DNA from: Zygophlyctis sp. KS116
Taxonomy: Eukaryota > Chytridiomycota
DNA: 64,000 nt
Reading direction: 5' to 3'
Assembly: GCA_054661495.1 (NCBI GenBank)
Contig: BAAFSQ010000023.1
Coordinates: forward strand, 1-64,000
Part shown: positions 33,229 to 45,567 of the stretch, one piece after another
Layout: every line of letters starts with the position of its first letter
Position numbering within the stretch: the first letter of the stretch is position 1
Notes under the pieces: generated by a model
The model's database searches: none
The model's input: the letters and a program-made list of their open reading frames with translations, nothing else
What the model was told of the DNA's origin: nothing
Position numbers and translations under genes: made by a program

Positions 33229-35521
33229 TTATAAATCATCTATTTCCATATCAACTTCATCACTGTCTATTTGTCTATTAAAACCGCTAAGCGATGAAGG
33301 TTCCCTTGCCGGAGGAAAGAATAATGGGGTCGGATCGCTTAGGCCCAAAGGACTGAAAGAAAATGAAGAATTTCCACTAGGCGCGATGTTTGAATCAATT
33401 CCAAAGAAATCTAGTCTTTTTGAAGGATTTGAAGGACTAGATTCTTCTAGTGGTTGATTAAAAAGTCTAGTCTTGAAAGACGAAATAAATAACTCGGAAT
33501 TTTGAAGGCGTGAAGGTGAGTTATCCACAAATGGATCAGTAAAAGGATCAGATGGCATATTCTTTGTTTGAGAACGAGTACGAACTCCTGCTAACTTTCT
33601 CGGTGTGGTAATCTCTTTTTTTGAAGTAACCAATGGTTTTCTTACTATAGACAATGACTGTGAATTATCGGATTCATTTTCAAAGTATTTGTGAAGATGT
33701 TTAGACTTTGCTTCATTTACATAAGATGGTTGAATAATTTTTATAGGGTCAACGTTGGCAAGATCATCTAGAACAGAGTCTAGAAGTTCCAGGTATCTAG
33801 GATTATCCGGTTCCAATTGTAGAGCTTTATGAAAGAACTCTATAGCCTTATCTAAATCTTTATCTAAATGAGCTAGTATTCCCAAGCCAGCAAATATTCC
33901 TGGATTTGTTGGATTTGTGAGCATAGCATCGTTAAAAGCCTTTTTGGCTTTACTGTACATTCTAATATTTTAAATAATTAAAGAATACTCCAGTTTCCTA
34001 TAGGCGTGTCCAAGATTGAAAAGAATAGTCTCTCTTAGTAGTGATTTTGAAGTTGAAGAAATTACAGAAAGTGCAGACTGGAACTTTGAGATTGCATCTT
34101 CATATCTTAATTTAAGAAAATAAAAAACTACTTTTCAAGATTATAGTATAGAATTCCAAGTTCTTGTAATAGTAAAGGATCTAGTTTACAAATATCATAT
34201 GCTAAAAGCAGATATTCTTTAGAGAGTGTATAGTTTCCAACTTTTAAATGTTGCATCCCAATGTACATGAATGGGACGTGACTCCTTGAGAATTAACCGG
34301 TAAAATTACCCTTTAATAATTTTCGATGCCGATGAATAGGCGAAAATAGCTTGATCACTTTCATCTTCTAGAGCAAAAGAATGTCCGAAACCAATCCATG
34401 CGCATCCCAACAAAGGATTTATTGAAGATGCTTTACTAAAATACCGTCTAGCTTCATGATGTTTTTTTGTCAATAGATAAAATGAACCAACTGCAAACCA
34501 AGGTATCGCTTCTTCTGGATGAGAATCTACCAACTGATGCGCTAGAAGAAATAATTTATTTTCTTCCTTTAGTTCATAGAGACATGAAATATGCAGTGCC
34601 AGAACTGAGGGAGAAAATGGATCTAAATTCAACAATTTACTTGTTTGAGACAATACAGCATCATAATCAGTCCGCATAAATAAATCCTGCACTTCTGTCA
34701 GTATAATATCAGAATCATTTTGCAAATTATATTTTGCAGCCAATTTCTTTGTCTCTTTCCTTTCCGGAGACCAAAATTCCTATTCCTTAATTCCAATAAT
34801 TACTTTTAACACCTGATTCTTAAATAACAATCTCGAAAAATCTTCAAATTTTGGCCCAAACTTTCCAAAAGAAATTGAATTAATTAATTCTTCTTCTTCT
34901 TCACGACTTAACAGATTATTTTTAATTATCCATTCAAATGCCTGTAAATAAAAAAGAAATATAAAATACCTGAAAACATCTAAAATCTATCTGCACTGCA
35001 TCAATTAAACACGCTTTAGCCAGTTTCGGTTTATTCAAGTGTGAATAAGCTACACCACAGAGATATAGCTCTACCGCTTTAAACTATTTTTAAAAAGAAT
35101 TAAACCACCTTTATACCATTACTATTAGTTTTTGTAGTAGAAGAACCATCCTGTAAAATCTCCAAGACTCTATTCCATTTTTCTAACTTAACCTGAAATA
35201 CTTAAAAAATATAAGTTACAGCAACTTGTGCAGCCAATATTCTACATTCACTTGTTCCTAGAGCCGTAGTAGACTCTAGTAATTTTTCAGCACGAACCCA
35301 TTCATTCTGACAATAATATATTTTAGCCAAATGCAGTATATCATCAATAGATCCTAAATATTTGATAATAACGATTTACCAGTCATTGATACCAACTTTT
35401 TTGCCCAAAATAAAGCACTATCATACATTTGCAATTCCATTGCCGAGTTCCTCCAGTCTCTCAACGGAGCACAGAAATTAGTAGAAAAGCTCTCGGACGT
35501 TGCTGTTTTATGAGAATTCAT
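33229..35521 (-). CDS. CDC16: Anaphase-promoting complex TPR subunit CDC16/APC6
   Basis: The protein opens with the family's LRDWRNSAMELQMYDSALFWAKKL block. It then has tandem TPRs, including IPWFAVGSFYLLTKKHHEARRYFSKA and CAWIGFGHSFALEDESDQAIFAYSSA, a pair highly typical of CDC16. A last TPR (GIFAGLGILAHLDKDLDKAIEFF) precedes a tail with Ser/Pro-rich sequence. CDC16 is a scaffold of the APC/C ubiquitin ligase that drives mitotic exit. The start is the first ATG (35521, MNSHKTATSESF). Many short exons lie between 34740 and 35400. Codons for the Ser/Pro tail continue well beyond the TPRs. Confidence 0.9.
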
Positions 35522-35699
35522 TGCAATATTCGCGTCCAAAGTCCGAAATTGATTTACTTTATCAAGTACACATGGTTTGAGTTGTTGATCTGATTAATGA
35601 TCGATGACATGTCTAGAGTCAATGATCTGAAACATGATCGGTGATCATCTTTAACTGGAATTAATGCATGGCTGAACGACGGTACAAATTTTAGGAAAA

Positions 35700-37990
35700 A
35701 TGAAGGTGGAAAAGAACTCTTTTAGAATCTTAAAGACTACTTCCGGGAGTCTTGTCGTTGAATCTCCTCTACGGTTGGATAGTCAAGGAAGAGAACCAAA
35801 GGATGTCTTGGTTATTGATGATAACGTTTCTATAAAGGAGAAGGCTGCAGTATATCCAACATCGACTCATGAAATACAATCAGCAATCCAATCAGTTGGG
35901 ATTTTGGGGATTAAGCAGTTGACCGCTGGGAAATATCTCATTGTTGCTACTAAAAGGGAACTCGCAGCTACAATTCAGTTACACAAGATTTGGAGAATTA
36001 CGGGAGGTGAATGTATTTTTGTTGGGCAAAAGCAGGATGTATATTCTGATATAAAGAATAAAAAACAAAGTGAAAAGGAACTGTCAAAGGTATTTTATAA
36101 GAATGTTTACATTAGTTACTTTTAGATCAAACATTGATTAAACAATTATGTTCAATTTTGAATTCTGGGCAGTTGTATTTTTCTACAACGTATGATATTA
36201 CTCATTCTTTGCAACATAATCAAGTTTTACTAAAGGAAAAGAATATAGTTGATGATCGCTACTTTTTTAATTCTGATATGGCGAATTCTTTAAAGAATAT
36301 TTCTCAAGATCCTTGGCTTATAAAGGCTATTGTGGGTTTTGCTGGATCAGTAGATATTGAATATATAAAGGATGGTAATAATGAAGAAGAAAATACTCAA
36401 AATTCTTCAAGATTATTTACAGTTACACTTTTATCTAGACTTAATCATCGTCGTATTGGTACACGATATGTGAGAAGAGGACTTGATTTTCAGGGTAATG
36501 CTGCAAATAATGTTGAAATGGAACAAGTTGTATTTCATCATGATTTTTTCAAGAATAAAGCAATCTCAAGTTTCATTCAAATGCGTGGATCTGCTCCGGC
36601 AATTTGGGGACAAGAATTAGATTTAAGCTATAAGCCTAAACTAATGATTGCGGATATAACTAAGCCAGATATTTGGAATGCGATTGAAAGTCATTATAAG
36701 GATATGTTGGCCCAGTATTCGTCTGATACTAAAGGAAAAAAAGATCTAGGAAAAATTATATGCGTGAATTTGCTAGACACTGGTATTGCATACATTTTTT
36801 TAAAAAATAGCTAAATTTGAGGGACAGTTGACTGAAACTTATGAAGAAACAGTAAAGCGGTTAAAAAATGATAAAATTGAATATGAAGGTATGGTTTTGA
36901 ACTTTTAAAAGAATAGAATTTCCTGTTCATAAATATTGCAAGAATATGAACTATCGAAATATGGATATTTTGCTTGATCGTGTCCGACAACGACTCGTAA
37001 ATTCAGGATGGTTGGTAGGAGAAGGCGCTGTACCTTCTGTTGAGACCTCTAAATCATCATTTCGGGTTTTCAAGTCACAGACTGGCTTTGCTCGTGTGTC
37101 TTGTCTCGATTCTTTGGATAGAACCAACTTAACTTGTGCTCTTTTTGCAAAGTATATCTTGGCATTTCAGGTACAGGAAGTATCACCAGATTTGCCTGCA
37201 GTTCACGTTCTCCATTCAAATGTGGTTCCGGCTGTTGAGACTAACGATGCTGCTTTTGTCACTAGGAAAGCAATTGAATCCCAGATCTCTCGGGTCACCA
37301 ATCTCTGGGCAGATTCGGGTGATTCTATTTCATTGCTTTATGCAGGAACCGGGGCTTTGAAGGCCGATGTTACTAGAACAGGAAGGCGCTTATTTTTCAA
37401 GGGACCCTTTGATGACGGATTGAACTCCGTTACTCGTTATTATTTGAATAATGTAATTTGCAAAAATTGATAGAGTATAGTTTGCGGATGGGATGAAGCA
37501 AGATTCTTTTGATGTTTGGACCGGAAAGATCTCGCTTGAAAAACTTAATGATTATGCCAGCACAAAAGGATTAAAGGATCTTGATCGCTATAACCAAGTT
37601 ATCGCTGACAAGGAAAAAAGTTATGTTTGGAATATTTTACCGGAATATGTAACAGAAAAGGTGGAGCAAATTTCTCAAGACGTGGAAGAGTATAAGAAGC
37701 CGCATCTAAGCGTCAAGTCTCATTTTGATCGTGACAATAACCCGGTGTCCTTTGTAGCTCTTATTATCAAGTCTCTCAAGGCGCTTGCACCGGAGAGAAT
37801 TACATGTTTTTGGGACCTTTTTATGGCACTGTCTATTTTCTACTACATAATGATTCTGGTTTTAGTGTTCAGAGTAGACGGATTTATGATTGTCAATCGT
37901 CCTCGCTTTTCCACCGAATACGAATCTCTACGAATGCTTGTAGGTAAAGCGGAAAAAGCTGCTAGCAAAGTCGACAAAAAGAGAGATTAG
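35700..37990 (+). CDS. SAC1: SAC1-like phosphoinositide phosphatase
   Basis: SAC1 removes phosphate from PI4P at ER and Golgi membranes. The N-terminal domain, the catalytic domain with blocks SRLNHRRIGTRYVRRG and FIQMRGSAPAIWGQE, and the CX5RT loop in RVSCLDSLDRTN (near 37100) are all present. Cys and Arg of the active site are intact, although Ser replaces the usual second Cys (CxDCLDRT). FADGMKQDSFDVWTGK follows a 28-nt intron near 37455. A hydrophobic C-terminal segment (FMALSIFYYIMILVLVF) would anchor it. The tail ends KVDKKRD. The convergent glycosyltransferase stop is 22 bp away. Confidence 0.93.
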
Positions 37991-38012
37991 AAATTACTAT
38001 TGATCGAAAAAG

Positions 38013-40403
38013 TTACAAATTATTAAATATCATCTGCCATCTTTGAGTAAAACTCGCAGGGGAAAATTTTTGTCGGAAATCCGCTGCATTCTGCCATCTA
38101 TGAAGTTGATACTTCTCCTTTCCAAACGAATACGATTCTCTATCAAGCTTTGCCAGCCAGAATTCAGTCTCGGCGGTAAATAATAGAACAAGATCGTCAG
38201 ACAAGCGCATTGACTGGCAATCTATTAATATTAAGCTTGCATGATCATAACGATTGATAATTATAGATTGATTGGCGCTAGTTATATATTGAAATTCTGA
38301 AAAATCGGTATTCCATGAGGAGTCTTCTATTATTTCGTAAATACCGCCACATTGCGTGGTTATTACAGGAGTTCCAGTTCCCAAAGCTTCTAAAACCACT
38401 ATTGGAACCCCTTCAAAAATTGAAGTTAGTAACAGAATTGATTGTGATGACTTCAATAGTTCTAATTGTATACTATCATGGGATAATGCACCAGTCCAAG
38501 TCAGTCGACGACTTAGCTCAGTGAAATCTGAAAAAACGTGATTTCTCAAATCAAGTGATAAAGGTCCATCTCCAATAATTCTCGCTTTTGCATGAGTCAT
38601 CCTAGCTGCAATTTTTATAAATAAAATAGGCATTTTCTGAATATCCAACCTTCCAATAAATAAAAGAGTCGGTTCGATCGATGAGTCTGCAAAACACATT
38701 TTTAATAAATCACACTGATGAATTGCTACATTTAGGTCTAAAGGGGGGTAGATAACCACTATTTGATTTTGCTGTTTAGATGATAATGGCCGGAAAATGC
38801 CTTTCTGTCCCAAAGTCTGATCACCATTACCAATAATATTTATAAAATACGACTGATTTAAATATCAAAAAAAATACCTTGAGAGCTTGGCTTACAACTA
38901 CTCTTTTTTGCATCGTCCAAGCTACTTGACCTCCTCTCCATTCCCATGAATCTCGCAACCCAGGCTCATATAAGTGAAGAATATCCAATTTTTTAAGATT
39001 CAAGAACATGTGGTCATGTGATAAGCTCCAGCGTTTAAATGCTCTATAGCCAGCTATTGTCTTGGAATTTATCACAATCTTTGTGTTTCTCGATCGAACA
39101 ATATAGTCAATAAGATGATCTTCAACTAAAGTGTTGTTTGTCATTCTTTGCAAATGAAAAACTTCATCCGCTAATTCAACAAAAAGATTTTGCCATGGGT
39201 GGACCTGTATATGTCTGGCAACAACTAGTGTGATATGATAATTTTTTGAAGAGTCTAACTTTAGAGATTGCAAAACGTTTAAGTCGTATAAATCGGCACC
39301 TCCCATTACCATCCAAGGTATCATATACAATACCCCAATCTTTCCTCCAATAATTTTCGTTTGCATACGGCTTAAAACATTTTCAATATCCAATGTTTGT
39401 ATCCATGAATACGACTGACACCAGTTTTTCTCAATAATTGGCATTCTGCCGAATGTTTTCCCGAAAAATGAAAATGAATTCGTTGCGCTAACCGAATTAT
39501 AGCAGGGGAAATGTTTTGAGCTTTTCCCTCTTTCACCAAGAAATTGGCAGAAAAATGATTTAGAGAGGTCGCCAAAAGCGACTGGATTGTGTTCCTTTAA
39601 TTCTTTCTTCCATTCGGTTTCGGAAACATTTCGAATGAGCATTTTACTTTGACCTTTCTCATGCCGCCTGTAGTGAAAAAGAGGCTCCCTAAGTAGCTGA
39701 CCATGAAATCCCATACTATTCAACCGTAACCAAAAGTCGTAATCTTCATAGTAGTTGATAATTGATCTTGGGCACATACCTCCAACGTGCAAATATAAAT
39801 CCCTTGAAATTAATGCTGTAGAAGTGAGATAGTTTTCCCGACGCAGCCTTAAAGAATCATACTCTGCAAATACCTCATCACTTTTATCACCAAAATGCCT
39901 TGTTCCAGAGTATACGAACCCAATATATACGTCCTGATAATGTTTTACTGGAGTCCCTAACAAGGGCACACCAAAAAGTAGCAATTTCTCTAGAGCCACC
40001 GGGTCAAGAATATCATCTGGATCCAGAAAGAGTATAAATGGAGCTCTTGCACTCATTACCCCAGAGTTTCTTGAGCAGGCTAGTCCTTGATTCCACTTAT
40101 GATGAATTATTCGGACATCAAAACTTGCATCAACATTAAAAGTGGGATCGGCATCATCGATTATAATAACTTCAAAGTTCCTTAGTGTTTGTGAGGCCAA
40201 AGATTCCAGTGTTTCTTTGAACCATTCATGGCTGGCTCTGAAGCTAGGAATAATCACGGACACTAGTGGATCTTTGTCTTCTTCAACAGAAGAGGGTGGT
40301 TCATAATTCTATGTCTATAAATATAAAAACAGCGTACTAAATATCGAAAAATTAACGCTGCTAGAATAGTTATCAATATATGATATATTTTAGGTTTTAT
40401 CAT
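38013..40403 (-). CDS. Two-domain glycosyltransferase: GT2 (GT-A) plus GT4 (GT-B), type II membrane protein
   Basis: A short first exon from ATG 40403 encodes a membrane anchor (YHILITILAALIFRYL). After a 29-nt intron comes a GT2 domain (VSVIIPSFRASHEWFKETL, IIIDDADP, ILFLDPDDILDP with the metal-binding DxD, YYEDYDFWLRL). The second half is GT4-like, with MVMGGADLYDLNVL, then TLLFIGRLDIQKMP, ARIIGDGPL and SIFEGVPIVVLEALGTGTPVITT, the E-x7-E region that binds the sugar nucleotide. A 25-nt intron lies near 38855. The donor and acceptor sugars are unknown; a Golgi role is inferred from the anchor. It lies 19 nt downstream of the GT64 gene on the same strand. Confidence 0.85.
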
Positions 40404-40422
40404 AAATTAAATCTCAGAGGGT

Positions 40423-42382
40423 TTACACGACTTGGTATGATTTCGTGTATATAAGTGGCATTCCACCAAATTCTTCTGCAAATAAATTAATGCACATTGA
40501 TCTTGTTATAAAATGTTCAGGTCTCTTCCATAAACCTTTTTTCAGCTTTTTGGGTTTTGCAATGTCTGCTAAATGTTAGTTTCGGATATTCGCACCTAAG
40601 AAAAGGGGTGGAGAATGGGTATGATTTGCAGCCACAAAATTAAACAGAATATCATCACAATTATTGTTTTCATCGACTATCTCTCTAGATCTTCTAACAG
40701 ATTCGGACATGTACAATTCAAGCATTTCCCGATGATAAAACAATCCTGATGGAAGAACTATTGAATTTCCAGATATTTCACTTTCAAAACGTCTTCCATA
40801 ACTGTATTTTCCATTGTCTTCTTGTAGATGCTTCCTAGCAGTGTTTTTATATCCAACCAGTTGATTAGGAAATCGTTTCCATAAGATAAATGCCTTTTTA
40901 ATTATTGCATGCGGTACTATAATAAGTTTATTTTTTAAATTACTAAAAGCATCATCATCCATATTGATGATACAATCCGTATTAATCTCTGATCTGGGCA
41001 TAAAACGATTATTCATGCTATTAAATGGCATCCGAAGAAATTTTACAGGTACGTCCAGACTTTCCGGCTTTGATATCTATCATTATTATTCGAATTGTAA
41101 TTACAATTGGTGGAGATACTTCTGGATTATTCCAAATAACGACAATAGATTTTAAAATATCCAGTTGATGATAAAACTTTACAATGTCTGAAGTTAATCG
41201 GAATCTGTCATAAACAGTAATAACCATGGTGCAAAGAGAAATACTGTTTTCCAGTTTAGGTATATCCTGCTTTTGCGATTTTAATGAATCGTGTAATTGT
41301 TCGCTTGTAAAATGCTGCTTTATCCATACATTATTTTGAATCAGAGGATGTGATATATTATAAAATGATTTTAGTCTGTCTAGTAGAAAAAGCTTATCAT
41401 AAGTCGAATTATAGAATTTTTTAGGAACCCATCTAACATCATGTAATTCCAATGTTCGTCCCCATCTCATTGTAGGCACTAATAAACCACTTTCGAGATA
41501 AGTCTTAAAAGGCCGATTCATTTCAAATTCATACGGATGTCTAGAACCATCTGGTACTTTTTGACCCAATGCATTTAAATGAAATGATCTCTTTTTCTTC
41601 TTCGCTAAATTATCCATATTGATCTTGTTTCTATATTTAATATTATTGATTTGAATTGCATATTCTTTAAATATCAACGGAGCAAACATATTTAAAAAAT
41701 GAGCACATAAAGACCATTCCCCATTAAATCCTCCTTCTCCTCTTGGAGAAAAAGGAATAAAAAAGTCTACGATAGAATGATGATAAATAACCATTCCAGA
41801 ATCAAATCCCGATAGTGGTGCCACTCGTATTTCCTTAAACTTTCTATAAATTCTAGCAGCATTGATTTTGTTTTGAATAAAATAATCATACGGAAAGCTT
41901 GCAACGGCAGGCTTATATTCCCTCAAGGTTTTTGATAATGATTCATGTATATCCCCCCCATTCAATGTATAAAATTGTAAATCATCATCATGTGTGAAAT
42001 AGTATTCACACTTGTACAATTTCTTTGAAATGATAAGAGCTCTGAAAAGTCCTTGAGCCCATGTTAGCTTAGAATCGTAAGACAAGTGAATATTGTCAAA
42101 TATGAGTTTAGTGTTTGCCGATTCCTCTGCGTTCTCTCCCCAAACATTCCAAACAGAGGGGAAGACTCCCGACCATTGCCTATGCATTTTTAAAGCATTA
42201 CCGACAGTTTCTGAATTACCAATGATACATACCTGATAACTCGTCTCTTTGGAAAATGATGATACGTGCCATAATAATAGAATAATGATGATAATGATGA
42301 TTTTTTTATAACTCTTGATTTTGCGATGATAGTATTGAATGCAATAGTTTTGAATGCGATGGTGCTGAAAGAGATTGTTCAT
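40423..42382 (-). CDS. Two-domain glycosyltransferase: unassigned GT-A-like domain plus exostosin GT64 domain
   Basis: It starts at ATG 42382 with a basic head and an isoleucine-rich membrane anchor. The first luminal half is a GT-A-like domain of unassigned family, with GNSETVGNALKMHRQW, YYFTHDDDLQFY (probable DxD) and APLSGFDSGMVIY. The second half is an EXT/EXTL GT64 domain: LCTMVITVYDRFRLT, VVIWNNPEVSPP, FNSMNNRFMP, INMDDDAFSN (DxD) and RSMCINLFAEEFGGMPLIY. Two introns of 28 and 27 nt (near 41065 and 40575) restore the frame, the second containing ACTAAC. In animals GT64 adds GlcNAc in heparan sulfate, but with a GT47 partner rather than this domain. Confidence 0.8.
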
Positions 42383-42432
42383 ATTGACTTAAACACGACC
42401 TGCGCAACCATTAATTATCCGTTGATAAACGC

Positions 42433-43590
42433 ATGGCTACATCCGCTGATAAGAAGCCTTGGAACCAGGTACAGAAATCTCTTCTTCCAAAACCATCATC
42501 ATACTCTACATTTTCTAGAAAGTAAAAACTTATTACCAGTCTAACAAGAAAGATTGCAATCAGAGACTAAACATTTAGAGGTTGATAACCAGAAAATGGA
42601 AGAGAAACTCAATGCATTCAAAGAATATTTGAAGTCTCAAAAGGAAAAACGCATGTAATATTTATAATCTTAGATTAGACACGCTGATAAGATTTGGTCC
42701 GGAGGGGAAGTCAATAAAGGATCATTATCACAATATGCTCAGAATGTATTGGCTAAAAAGAAGACTTTTAAGAAGGATACAATCTCAAATATTAGTTTTC
42801 TTAAAAATGATTCTAGTCCAAATCTATTAAATTCGGACAAGAAAAAAGTATTGGATCCAAAGCCTCCTTCTGCTCCAAAAACCAAATCTAAAAGTGAAAT
42901 ACTTGGAAAGGATCTGGTATATTTTCTATTCTAATTTAAAAGTGGCGAATTCCTTCCTCTTTAGGAAGATATAATAATGACCCGCCTCAGACGAGTTATG
43001 CTGAAAGAGTTAATAGTCTAAATTCATTCAAGTCTACAAAAAAGGATCTAACCTTAAAAAAAGAGAATGTAATTCAATCAGATTCTTTGCTTGAAGGGAG
43101 TTATGATGAAAATAATTCCCATTTATCTTTTCAACAGGCTTTACAAGAATGGCGAGGAGTATCAGACTCTCAAAATACAGAATTCAGTAATAATACAGTC
43201 AATGTTCAATTAGGATCAACTCAAACTAATTTTGAATTGGAAAATAGAAAAGACTCATTAAAAGAATTGGAAAAAAAGGTTCAAGAGTTGCTCGTGGACG
43301 ATAAGAGTCTGTCTTATATGGAAAAACTGTTATTGTCAAAATTAAAGGATTCAACAAATGAAGATTTGAAATTACAAGGTGAAGACTCCAAAGTACAAGA
43401 TTTAGACTATGTCGATCCAATTTTGGAAGAAATGCCTCCTGCTGGATTTGAAAGTTCTGAATTAAATGCTTATGAAACCTCAAAAGTATTTCAAATAATT
43501 AGTATAAAAGAACTTTTGCATGATGAAGATTTCATGCCTGCTCAAGTATTGGATTCAGACAAGATTATAGTGGAGGAACCACTAGAGTAG
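42433..43590 (+). CDS. Coiled-coil protein of unknown function
   Basis: The start is ATG 42433 (MATSADKKPW), 50 bp from the divergent GT64 gene. Short exons encode a coiled coil (LQSETKHLEVDNQKMEEKL), then HADKIWSGGEVNKGSL, a Lys/Ser/Pro-rich linker, and FQQALQEWRG followed by another helix and an acidic C-terminus ending VEEPLE. The FxxALxEWR motif is shared with some ciliary coiled-coil and B-box proteins, so a flagellar link is possible but weak. Introns of about 25-30 nt lie near 42530, 42657 and 42915. Confidence 0.6.
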
Positions 43591-43698
43591 TGATGTCCGA
43601 ATACGAAAGTGTGAGGATTTTATAAAAAATAAAAGAAATATGAGATCAAGAAATCATCCTTTATGTAGGAATGATTCATAAGGATCCAGACCGTAGTA

Positions 43699-43728
43699 TG
43701 ACTCATTACAACAATGAACTCTGACGTC
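43699..43728. promoter_or_regulatory. Paired bZIP-type sites TGACTCA and TGACGTC upstream of protoglobin
   Basis: TGACTCA at 43699-43705 is the AP-1/Gcn4 core, and TGACGTC at 43722-43728 is a CRE/ATF half-palindrome. Both lie in the short region 48-77 bp upstream of the protoglobin ATG. This is motif matching only. Confidence 0.4.
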
Positions 43729-43775
43729 GGGCTTAATTCCCCACCTATTTGTTTACTTGTTAATCATAAAGGATA

Positions 43776-44416
43776 ATGAGCGAAATTAAACATATTGACC
43801 GGGACAAGTAATATCATGCAAGTATTTAATAATTAGAATTTACAGCGACTTGGCTTACCGTTTCAACTTTGTAGCTGAAATGGCAAACTTTGGACCAGAT
43901 GATATTGCTGCTGTTAAAGGCTCAGCACCTTTATTGGCTCCTTTGGTCCCAGCAGTGGTCGATGCAGTTTATGAACAGCTATTCAAATTCGACATTACTA
44001 AACAGCATTTCCTTCCAAAAACAAAGGATTATGAAGGAAAAGTTGCAAATGATTTGAAAGAATTGAAACTTGACTCTGAGCAAGTAAAGTACAGAAAGGA
44101 TTTTTTAGGAAAGTATCTTGTCCGACTGGTTACTGCAGAGTATGATGCTGAGTTCATCAAGTATTTAGATTATGTCGCTAAAATTCATACAAATGCCTCT
44201 GGAAGAAAGGGAGATAAACTATTACAAGTCGATCTTGTACTAGTAAATTCATTATTTGCCTGGTTCCACGGATTTTTGGTGACTGCTCTAGATAGTCATC
44301 CCGATCTCCAATCAAAAGAAGCTCAGCCTACTCGTACGAAAACGATTGCTGCATTTTCAAAACTATTATGGATCCAAAATGATTTCTTCCTCAAGTACTA
44401 TGTCAATGAAGCGTAA
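43776..44416 (+). CDS. Protoglobin (globin-coupled-sensor-type haem domain), stand-alone
   Basis: Exon 1 (MSEIKHIDRD) begins at ATG 43776. A 38-nt intron with CAG acceptor leads to exon 2, giving about 200 residues in all. The helices DIAAVKGSAPLLAPLVPAVVDAVYEQL, then KDFLGKYLVRLVTAEYDAEFIKYLDYV, and KIHTNASGRKGDKLLQVDLVLV fit the protoglobin family, with the H of KIHTNASG the likely proximal haem ligand. The family binds O2, CO or NO and is mainly bacterial and archaeal, with some fungal members. There is no attached signalling domain. It is followed 35 nt later by the enoyl reductase gene on the same strand. Confidence 0.8.
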
Positions 44417-44451
44417 AGAGTGACTTTTGGATTAGGATCAGAATACAATTC

Positions 44452-45531
44452 ATGTTTCCTAAAAATACTCTTGCCTGGGTCCATCGTACTGCTGGATCCC
44501 CTGAATCTGTCTTATCCCTTGAGAGTATTTCCCTCCCTGCATGTTCTGCTGATAATTTGGGGCTAAAGTTACTCGGCGCTCCAGTCAATCCTGCTGATCT
44601 AAACATGATACAGGGATCATATCCTACAAAATCTCTATATGGGATAGGAGGAAATGAAGGTCTTTGGGAGGTTGAGTATGTTGGATCAAATCTGGTTTCT
44701 CAATTCTCACAAGGAGATTGGGTAATTCCTGCTTATCAGGGGATTGGGTAAACGATTCTTATTTAATTTGATAGAACTTGGGCAAAACATCGCATATTAG
44801 ATCCTTCAGAAATTATAAAAATTCCAAAAAGTACAAACTCTTCAGTCCTTGCAAGTGCTACAGTGTCTGTAAACCCGTGTACAGGTAATAGATTTAATTC
44901 ATATTTTAGCATATCGCATGATTTTAGATTTTGTAGCATTAGCTCCTGGTGATGTAATCATTCAAAATGCAGCCAACTCTGGTGTTGGAGAGTCTGTAAT
45001 TCAATTAGCAAAATTGTGGGGATTTAAAACCTTTAATATTGTTCGTGACCGGTAAATTATTTGTCTAATCTTGTTAGGAATCCTCAAGAATTAAGAGATC
45101 TGACTCAAAGATTAGTTCAATTGGGTGCATCTATAGTATGTCCTGAATCTCAAGTTCAAACTCCTGCCATGATTCAGGCACTTGCAGCACTAGGACCTCC
45201 TCCTAGATTAGGATTGAATGCAACTGGAGGTCGTAGTGGCCTTAATCTTGCAAGACTTTTAGGAAATGGTGCACAATTTATTACGTTTGGAGGAATGTCT
45301 AGAGATCCAGTATCTTTCCCTACATCCTTGTTTATTTTTAAAGATTTGACTGCAAAAGGATTTTGGTTATCAAGATGGAACTCTGAAAGAGAAAATTTAG
45401 AATCACGACGTCTCATGTTGAAGGAATTATTACAACTTCAAGACTCTGGGAAACTGATCCCTCCAAAATTACAGACTGTTGATCTAGTTGATCTTTTAAA
45501 AAATCTAAGAAATAAAGTTATAGTTTCATGA
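44452..45531 (+). CDS. Mitochondrial trans-2-enoyl-CoA/ACP reductase (MECR/ETR1)
   Basis: This medium-chain-reductase enzyme carries out the last step of mitochondrial fatty acid synthesis using NADPH. Blocks seen are [32 protein letters not shown], the nucleotide-binding [22 protein letters not shown], and [17 protein letters not shown] with [11 protein letters not shown]. The Tyr of NMIQGSYP is the presumed catalytic residue. Introns of about 26-30 nt lie at about 44750, 44885 and 45055. The N-terminus ([15 protein letters not shown]) is basic but short for a mitochondrial leader. The C-terminus ends NLRNKVIVS. Confidence 0.93.
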
Positions 45532-45567
45532 AATCTTTAGGGTCCCAAACTTTTTTTGAATTTTGCA

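Noticed and set aside
34467-34679. Plus-strand frame opposite CDC16
   Set aside because: Antisense shadow of a conserved TPR exon; no independent signal.
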